Made by a program: the position numbers and the translations under genes
DNA from: Candidatus Thorarchaeota archaeon
Lineage (GTDB): Archaea > Asgardarchaeota > Thorarchaeia > Thorarchaeales > Thorarchaeaceae
Assembly (NCBI GenBank): GCA_016841005.1
Contig: JAEORG010000348.1
Coordinates: 1-13,640 of the forward strand
Length of the DNA stretch: 13,640 nt
Direction: 5' to 3'
Part shown: piece by piece, positions 8,855 through 13,640 of the stretch
Numbering within the stretch: the first letter of the stretch is position 1
How the letters are laid out: the number at the start of each line of letters is the position of its first letter
The notes under the pieces: model-generated
What the model was told of the DNA's origin: nothing
What the model saw: the letters and a program-made list of their open reading frames with translations, nothing else
The model's database searches: none

Positions 8855-9151
8855 GTCGACCTGATTTTTGCAAGTGGTGAGTGAATCCCCACTGCAGGAT
8901 ACTTCTGTGTTCTATCCTTCTCTCACTCGATGTCACCACCATATCAGGAAACCGAAGTACTCCTGAGTGAGTAAGAGCTTTGTCTGATATCACTGGGTGA
9001 CAATCCCTCCATCAGACCGGACTTCCTTCTCCTGGCGAAACCCACTTGCATTGTTAGTGGTACCAGAGAGGTCTTCCACAGTGCTTACCACGGCGTGGTC
9101 GTCATCACACAACCCAGTCTCGTCACCAAGACTGAGAAGGTCCGTCTGGAC
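8855..9151 (-). ncRNA. candidate omega RNA (guide RNA scaffold) of TnpB
   Basis: The 3' part of tnpB and the sequence after its stop can form a chain of stems. TGTCACC (8931-8937) pairs with GGTGACA (8996-9002) and, after a small internal loop, ATATCAG (8941-8947) with CTGATAT (8984-8990); a 5-bp hairpin (8958-8973) sits inside. Next come AGGATA/TATCCT (8896-8901/8913-8918) and the right-end hairpin (8870-8895). Inside the coding tail are CAGTCT/AGACTG (9115-9134), GTCC/GGAC (9140-9151) and ACCACG/CGTGGT (9087-9099). TnpB proteins use an RNA that overlaps the tnpB 3' end and extends to the element's right end, so this region is where it should be. The 5' boundary is uncertain and the guide would start near 8854. 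Confidence 0.5.
8870..8895. repeat. right-end hairpin of the tnpB element
   Basis: AGTGG (8873-8877) pairs with CCACT (8889-8893), extended by GC/GC after one bulged A (8870-8871/8894-8895), with an 11-base loop. It contains the GTGAGTGAATC core shared, inverted, with the left end at 10704-10714. It lies just inside the first right-end repeat and is the likely 3' hairpin of both the element and its RNA. Confidence 0.45.
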
Positions 9152-10657
9152 TGTGTGAAAAGCCGCGGACTCTCCAAGATGGGATGCACCATCCTTAGAG
9201 GAGAGTGAGGACGTCTGGTTGGAAGAATTCTTCCGCTCAGCTTTCGGGGCGGGAGTTCTCTCAGGAAGAGCCCAACGCCCTAGTCCTGTCTCATTACCCA
9301 ATGAAGGAATGAGCTTGATGAGGCGGCGCGCAATGTTCAGAGATCCGTTTCTGTCAGCATTAGTCCGAAATCCACAACTACAGACAAAGAGGGATTGTTT
9401 GGGTCGAGAGCCTTTTCTCCCACACTTCCAACAAATGATGGATGTCCAAGATTCTGGAACTCTCAGGAAGATACTGGATGTGCCCTTGGTCTTCCAACCA
9501 AGTTGCTCAAGCCCATGCTCCAGTTGGTCACTAATACGAGCAAAGGCCCATCGATGGATCATTCCTCGCATCATGTTACCGATTCCATTTCTCTTTCGTG
9601 CAATGTTTCGGATTCCTGAAACCCTTCCTAGAGCAACATAGAGCCTATACTTCTCACTTAGTGTGGTGATGTAGCTCAATAGCTCCTTGACAAGGACCCG
9701 GTCATATTCACGGGCTACTCGTCGTCTTTTCCCTCGCAAACTCTTAAGTTTCTCAAGCTGACCAAGAGGCTCTTTTCCATTATTTTGTTGAGTTGCTATT
9801 TCACTCTGTAATTTAGAAACAAGTGAGTCAAGCTTCTCCAGTCTTTGAATCTTGTCCTTTTGAGAGAAATAACGGGTCTCTGATACCCGCTTCTCGGTGA
9901 GTAACGTTGTACATGCTGATTTCTTGATGCCAAGGTCAATACCAAGAACTGCGAACGGAAGGGTATCTGCATGGTCAACAGATGGTTGTTCCAACCGCAC
10001 AGCAATCGTGACCCACCATTTACCATTTGAATCTATCAATACTTGTAGAGCCTTTGTTTCACCTCTTCTGAGTTGATTGAGATGAAACGGAGAGACCTTC
10101 AGAGGTACAAGAAGTCTGTCGTGATGGCGTCTTCCTTGGACAGTTGAATCAAGAGAGTCACGAATGTCTAACCACCATCGGGTAATCCTTGTCTTATGTT
10201 CGATTAGTGTTGCGCGATATGGCATGAAAATCCATCGTGGAATTCTCCTTCCTGCTATCGACCTATTGGGTCGAGAAACTTTCCTTCCGCGCCTTTGATA
10301 TGCAAGATAACCCTCGTATGATGCTGTTGCAGTCTGCCGACACTCAGTGAACTCTGTTGGAGAGATTCTCTGAAACCGCTCTTTGAAATCATGAGAAACA
10401 GAGGTCCTTGGAGTCTTGCCTCTATTGACGTGATGTGCTGTCAGAGTGAGCTGGTCAAGCTTACACTCATCAATACGATCCTTATTCTTACCTACGAGGA
10501 GTTCTCGCTCATGTTGTTCAATTACACCAAGATACGCACAGATGACTCGCGTATCACGACCAACAATCTGGCGTAGTCGTTGTCTCTTTCGGGAAGTCAT
10601 GACATCCCAGTTGACTGGAATCTTCACACTGATTGTTGTTCCTGATGACCTCGTCAT
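8990..10657 (-). CDS. tnpB: TnpB RNA-guided nuclease (OrfB/IS1341 family)
   Basis: RuvC-like, RNA-guided DNA nuclease of IS200/IS605-type elements, ancestor-like to Cas12. The 555 residues exceed the usual 350-450. The N-terminal RNA/DNA-binding part (1-235) is basic. The RuvC-I motif VLGIDLG gives D241; RuvC-III NADRNGSLN gives D435; a zinc ribbon lies between (C409, C412, C426, C428; the second pair spaced C-S-C). The RuvC-II strand reads VALGRVSGIR (341-350): the usual Glu is replaced by G344, as in archaeal GDL-type relatives. A Glu at 380 (QLEHGLEQ) on the next helix could replace it. The tail (about 446-555) is low-complexity and twice contains SLG(N/D)ETGL; it overlaps the candidate guide RNA. 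ATG 10657 lies about 20 bases from a TATA box, so the mRNA is probably leaderless. No frameshift is seen. Confidence 0.88.
   Translation of the reverse strand: MTRSSGTTISVKIPVNWDVMTSRKRQRLRQIVGRDTRVICAYLGVIEQHERELLVGKNKDRIDECKLDQLTLTAHHVNRGKTPRTSVSHDFKERFQRISPTEFTECRQTATASYEGYLAYQRRGRKVSRPNRSIAGRRIPRWIFMPYRATLIEHKTRITRWWLDIRDSLDSTVQGRRHHDRLLVPLKVSPFHLNQLRRGETKALQVLIDSNGKWWVTIAVRLEQPSVDHADTLPFAVLGIDLGIKKSACTTLLTEKRVSETRYFSQKDKIQRLEKLDSLVSKLQSEIATQQNNGKEPLGQLEKLKSLRGKRRRVAREYDRVLVKELLSYITTLSEKYRLYVALGRVSGIRNIARKRNGIGNMMRGMIHRWAFARISDQLEHGLEQLGWKTKGTSSIFLRVPESWTSIICWKCGRKGSRPKQSLFVCSCGFRTNADRNGSLNIARRLIKLIPSLGNETGLGRWALPERTPAPKAERKNSSNQTSSLSSKDGASHLGESAAFHTVQTDLLSLGDETGLCDDDHAVVSTVEDLSGTTNNASGFRQEKEVRSDGGIVTQ
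9290..9313. repeat. hairpin in the tnpB tail coding region
   Basis: CTCATT (9290-9295) pairs perfectly with AATGAG (9308-9313). It codes the first of the two SLG(N/D)ETGL peptides in the TnpB tail; the second peptide is coded at the CAGTCT/AGACTG hairpin (9115-9134). The two peptide repeats thus coincide with two stem-loops, which suggests the tail was selected at RNA rather than protein level. Confidence 0.35.
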
Positions 10658-10667
10658 GTGCGTCGCC

Positions 10668-10683
10668 TATACTATTTAAATTT
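10668..10683 (-). promoter_or_regulatory. tnpB promoter (TATA region)
   Basis: On the minus strand AAATTTAAATAGTATA places a TTTAAAT box about 20-25 bases before the ATG at 10657, consistent with a leaderless transcript. The same 16-base sequence, with a single A/G change, occurs again at 10763-10778 outside the element's left hairpin. Confidence 0.45.
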
Positions 10684-10707
10684 CCAACCTGTTCCGTTGG
10701 TGAGATT

Positions 10708-10724
10708 CACTCACTGTCTGAGTG
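10708..10724. repeat. left-end hairpin of the tnpB element
   Basis: CACTCA (10708-10713) and TGAGTG (10719-10724) form a perfect 6-bp stem with a CTGTC loop, 50-70 bases upstream of the tnpB start. Such hairpins mark the ends of IS200/IS605 elements and are the binding site of their Y1 transposase. The 5' arm is part of the GATTCACTCAC sequence found inverted at the right end. Confidence 0.5.
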
Positions 10725-10889
10725 CAGAACGAAGGCTTTATTCTCATAGAGTGATTCAGTATTATACTATTTAAGTTTATTAAACTTATATCTAAATAAT
10801 TAGATTAAGCCTGATATAATTGATTTTTAGGAAGAATAAAAAAGGGAAAATCGCGCAGATATATTCGTTATGTATTAGAGGATAACTAG
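10725..10889. promoter_or_regulatory. AT-rich leader and promoter region of the large nuclease gene, with palindrome
   Basis: No gene is seen here. At 10772-10788 lies a perfect 17-base palindrome (TAAGTTTA-T-TAAACTTA), overlapping a TATA-like TATACTATTTAAG (10763-10775). Other AT boxes follow (AATAAAAAAG near 10835-10845; GATATATT near 10858), so the start of transcription cannot be chosen with certainty; the box near 10840 would leave a leader of about 30 bases holding the ribosome-binding site. AGAGGAT at 10877-10883 is a good Shine-Dalgarno sequence, 7 bases before ATG 10890. An in-frame TAG directly before the ATG fixes the start. Confidence 0.45.
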
Positions 10890-13640
10890 ATGTTACCCGA
10901 AAAGTCAGCAGAGATTATCGCAATGGCACAGATGATGGGTCTTAGAGCCTTAGTGGAACTGCTGATCAGGGGTAAGACCGAAGACACCAAAGTTCATTAT
11001 AATAGAGCAAGCGAATGTCTTCAGGAGGGGATTTCAGAGTGGGAGCAGAGTGTCAAGCAGGGAACTCCAAACTATTCAGTCATTACAGAGAGAGAAAAAC
11101 GCCTTCGTGATATCGAACTTGAGAACATCTGGGAGAATACAGCCAGTTATGGTAACACTGAAACCAAGAGAGTCAGAAACGAGAGAGAGGGAGTAATCGG
11201 ACCACTCAATAGACTCATCAACATCCTTGGTGGTATATTGAAAAATTATAGCCTTCTCATGCACCCACTGGAGCAACCGATTAAGATTGGAAAACGGAAG
11301 CGAAAGATAATCTGGGGATATAAGAGTGATTTACTCGGTGCAGTTCCTGTTGTTCACGGGGTAGACTTACCCGAACTCGACCTTGGAGACATGATACGGT
11401 CACACGGGCGGAAATTGTGCCTGAAGTCCTTCATCCTTGGGGTCCCTCCGAATGCCTTCAGTGCATATGCTCTCCTTCTCATTCGTCGTCTCTCATCGTA
11501 TCTCGATTATATCTATACAGGAGGATTATGTGGAAAAAGTCAGTTCTTACGCGCGAAGATAAGATCAAACGAGAGTAACGAACAAGAAGTCTGTGCGAAC
11601 CAAGTACTCGGTGAGATAGTCGATGAGATAGAGAGCCTGTATGGGAGGGGAATACGCCCTCCTAGCTCACCCTCGAAAAGACAAGAGAGAGGTAAGAGAA
11701 AGCCTACACGAAAATTTTTCGTGGACCAGATTGAGAAACTCTATGAAGCAAGTAGGCAGAATCCAAGTGAGAAGCAACAATTGATAACATGGGCACAAGT
11801 TCTTACCACTCTAGTAGAGAGGAAAAAACGCATCCTCCGAGATAATGATGCTCAGCACCTCTATGGTATTGCACGAAATATTGTGCGGTATGAGGGAGAT
11901 ATATATCATAGGCTCCTAACTAGTGGGTTACCGCAGCTGTACACTATGTCCTCAGTAATCCTTGAGGGGGACCGATTCCTTCAACCTGGAGAGGATTTCC
12001 TAATCGTTGGAGAGTCAAGGATTCAGACTGATGAAGACGCCGGGAGAATTGACCTTGCTCTCTTTGCACGAACTGAGATTGCTAATCCTAGTAGACCTGG
12101 CACAATAGTTGTCATGAAACCAATTGCAGTCTTTGAGATAAAGACAAAGACTGGCTTTGACTGGGAAATTGAGAGTGAGGAAAAAGAAGGAAAACGGAAA
12201 AAGACCGTCCCGAGATTCATTGTAAGAACGAGAGGACTCACAGAGGATGAATGGAATACTGCGCTTACAGAGGAACCTGAAAAGAAAAATGTTAGACAGC
12301 TTAATCTCTATGCATCCGGTCTGCTCAGAGAGTATAGAAGGCTTACCGGAGATGAATCTGTCCGTGATATTCTCAGAGGAGTCATTCTCGTAGATACTCA
12401 GTTCGATGCAAATCTGAATCGAAAACTGATGATGTCACTCATGAAGGATATCGCCAATGACCAGATTGCTGGGGGAATGTCTAGAGAAGGCGATCGTATT
12501 CTGATTCGCTCAAAGAATCAAACAGCAAAGAGGATTGCATTAATTCTTGGAGCACCAAACGATGACCAATTAAAATCATTGAGTAGTGTGAGAATATCTT
12601 TGGAGAATGAAGTTGTTTTCAATCCCTTCTCTGAATCTAAAGGGAACTCAACACAACATATTCTCTATCTCAGTGCAAGAGCAGCATCAAACTCTGGACC
12701 ATCTTCAGCGTGGATTGCCCGTTATTGGCATGGAATGAAATACCTTAGAGCACTCAGTGAAGAACATGGCGATGCATCGTTGGTATGGTTGGATCTCGCA
12801 GGTATCTTTGTAACCAATACTCTTGCCAAAGCGCGTCTTAGGATACACCAACATGACACAGATATGGACACATTCTTTGATAGAATCACGTTCGTAGATC
12901 TCTCTTCTGGCGTGAACGGATTTCTGTTTGAGGGAACCAACCTGCCAGATATTACGAGAATAGTTACCAGCAGGAAAAGTAGAGAAGACCAGCCAATAGT
13001 TGTCATCAGCGGATGGGACTGGGTTGAAGACTCGCTACCGCCAAGACTGAAATCAGCAAGGGATGAACTTGAGCGATATTTAGTACTTGAGATTCATCAA
13101 ATAGGATGTACCTTGGTCTGGTTTCAGGAACCAAGACCTGATGAGAAGACATCCATACTCTATCACACAAGGTGTCTACTTCCCTTCTGGGACTCCTCGC
13201 CGCATCGGTCTTATGTGACTGATATCATTTGGAACCTACCAGTTCGACCTTATGCATCGACCCATACATCACCAATGCTCGATGACCTTCGTATAATTAT
13301 TCAGCAGACAGAGAGATATGTCGAGATAGAAACCTTGGAGTTTCCACTCTTGAAGAACTGGTCAAAACGGTTCTGGAGCCAGCGAAGCAAACAACACAAT
13401 CGACCAGCAAAGACTAGCTCCAAGGGGAGGACAGCCATCACGGCCCACGATGTGCTTCAGAATGAACATCTTGAGAGAGAATTTGTTCACGATGCTCTTG
13501 AACTCATTCCATGGCTTCGAGACCTGCGGTCAAGTGAGTTCAGAGAAAAAGAGAATGAGAACAAGAGGACTGTACAATTCCGTTCAACCGTTCTCTATGG
13601 CAAGCCAACTCCTCGTTCGAGTGCCATGTCACGAAGGCTG
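10890..13640 (+). CDS. large uncharacterised PD-(D/E)xK nuclease protein, 3' end beyond window
   Basis: One uninterrupted frame of 917 codons from ATG 10890 to the last base; no stop is reached, so the protein is longer. TAG (10887-10889) precedes the ATG in frame and AGAGGAT is the ribosome-binding site. Residues 1-345 are mostly helical with a basic linker (about 255-275); no family is recognised. Residues 355-480 hold a restriction/RecB-like nuclease core: E359, R-I-D388-L-A-L-F, VFE416-I-K418 (the D...ExK triad), then QLNLYASGL with Q470, as in Cas4/RecB nucleases. Residues 588-750 alternate strands and helices like a RecA fold (HILYLSA 590-596; SLVWLDL 630-636; PIVVISGWDW 702-711; CTLVWFQEP 740-748), but the phosphate-loop position (SNSGPSS, 600-606) lacks the Lys, so ATP binding is doubtful. 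It may be a defence or DNA-processing protein; function is inferred only from the nuclease motif. Confidence 0.85.
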   Translation, partial: MLPEKSAEIIAMAQMMGLRALVELLIRGKTEDTKVHYNRASECLQEGISEWEQSVKQGTPNYSVITEREKRLRDIELENIWENTASYGNTETKRVRNEREGVIGPLNRLINILGGILKNYSLLMHPLEQPIKIGKRKRKIIWGYKSDLLGAVPVVHGVDLPELDLGDMIRSHGRKLCLKSFILGVPPNAFSAYALLLIRRLSSYLDYIYTGGLCGKSQFLRAKIRSNESNEQEVCANQVLGEIVDEIESLYGRGIRPPSSPSKRQERGKRKPTRKFFVDQIEKLYEASRQNPSEKQQLITWAQVLTTLVERKKRILRDNDAQHLYGIARNIVRYEGDIYHRLLTSGLPQLYTMSSVILEGDRFLQPGEDFLIVGESRIQTDEDAGRIDLALFARTEIANPSRPGTIVVMKPIAVFEIKTKTGFDWEIESEEKEGKRKKTVPRFIVRTRGLTEDEWNTALTEEPEKKNVRQLNLYASGLLREYRRLTGDESVRDILRGVILVDTQFDANLNRKLMMSLMKDIANDQIAGGMSREGDRILIRSKNQTAKRIALILGAPNDDQLKSLSSVRISLENEVVFNPFSESKGNSTQHILYLSARAASNSGPSSAWIARYWHGMKYLRALSEEHGDASLVWLDLAGIFVTNTLAKARLRIHQHDTDMDTFFDRITFVDLSSGVNGFLFEGTNLPDITRIVTSRKSREDQPIVVISGWDWVEDSLPPRLKSARDELERYLVLEIHQIGCTLVWFQEPRPDEKTSILYHTRCLLPFWDSSPHRSYVTDIIWNLPVRPYASTHTSPMLDDLRIIIQQTERYVEIETLEFPLLKNWSKRFWSQRSKQHNRPAKTSSKGRTAITAHDVLQNEHLEREFVHDALELIPWLRDLRSSEFREKENENKRTVQFRSTVLYGKPTPRSSAMSRRL

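Larger units (their letters stand above)
8855..10724 (-). mobile_element. IS1341/IS605-type element carrying tnpB only (approximate ends)
   Basis: A unit of about 1.9 kb with a single tnpB gene and no tnpA. The two outer parts carry GATTCACTCAC reading outward: plus strand 10704-10714 on the left (5') end and minus strand 8887-8877 on the right end. Each is embedded in a hairpin, 10708-10724 (perfect 6 bp) and 8870-8895 (7 bp with one bulge). Subterminal hairpins and absence of a target duplication are typical of the IS200/IS605 group. Exact ends cannot be set without an empty site or other copies. Mobilisation would need a tyrosine (Y1) transposase supplied elsewhere. Confidence 0.6.

Noticed and set aside
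8646..8993. Minus-strand 115-codon frame starting GTG at the tnpB stop
   Set aside because: It runs through the candidate guide RNA, both right-end repeats and the proteinase promoter. The predicted protein has no recognisable features and no ribosome-binding site.
9219..9641. Plus-strand 140-codon frame opposite tnpB
   Set aside because: It is the antisense shadow of a tnpB region with clear zinc-ribbon and RuvC motifs.
11076..13006. Three short minus-strand frames opposite the large nuclease gene
   Set aside because: They lie inside a 917-codon plus-strand frame with a nuclease motif and a good start; each is short and featureless.
1..13640. CRISPR array or tRNA gene
   Set aside because: No regularly spaced identical repeats and no cloverleaf with a T-arm consensus were found by eye on either strand.

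Overview
The window looks archaeal. Each transcription unit start has a TTTAAA-type TATA box (clearest at 538-550, with smaller ones at 8676-8682 and 10668-10683). The transposon gene appears to be leaderless, and the HsdM protein carries an N-terminal winged-helix domain of a kind I associate with archaeal proteins. The tnpB style and composition would fit an Asgard lineage, but I cannot fix the taxon from this sequence. The left part (about 0.5-7.3 kb) is AT-rich, roughly one third GC in sampled lines. The right part (about 9-13.6 kb) is in the mid-forties, which suggests an accessory island assembled from pieces of different origin.

Layout. (1) 93-464 encodes a small multi-pass membrane protein of unknown function. 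(2) 498-7311 is a complete type I restriction-modification operon read rightward: hsdM, hsdS, hsdR, then a YgjP/M48-like zinc metallopeptidase. All four genes are joined by 4-11 base overlaps. The operon sits behind one strong TATA box with a perfect 10-base inverted repeat just upstream, a likely operator. (3) 7402-8622, read leftward, holds a Clp-fold serine proteinase of the SDH family followed by a tiny acidic protein. (4) About 8855-10724 is an IS1341/IS605-type element carrying only tnpB (leftward). It has hairpins near both ends and a hairpin-rich 3' region that is a good candidate for its omega (guide) RNA. (5) 10890-13640 is one uninterrupted reading frame of 917 codons that runs off the window. 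It encodes a very large uncharacterised protein with a clear PD-(D/E)xK nuclease core and a C-terminal region that resembles a decayed RecA-like ATPase fold.

How the parts work together. HsdM, HsdS and HsdR should form a standard type I complex that methylates adenine at a bipartite site and cleaves unmodified DNA after translocation. The metallopeptidase is translationally coupled to it. With TnpB, an SDH-family proteinase and a large nuclease nearby, the locus reads as a defence or mobile-element island. The most novel piece is the 917+ residue nuclease protein. The second is the region 8.69-9.15 kb: a strongly structured RNA candidate, a degenerate second copy of the element's right end, and directly next to that copy a 15-base exact match to the universal 3' segment of 16S rRNA.
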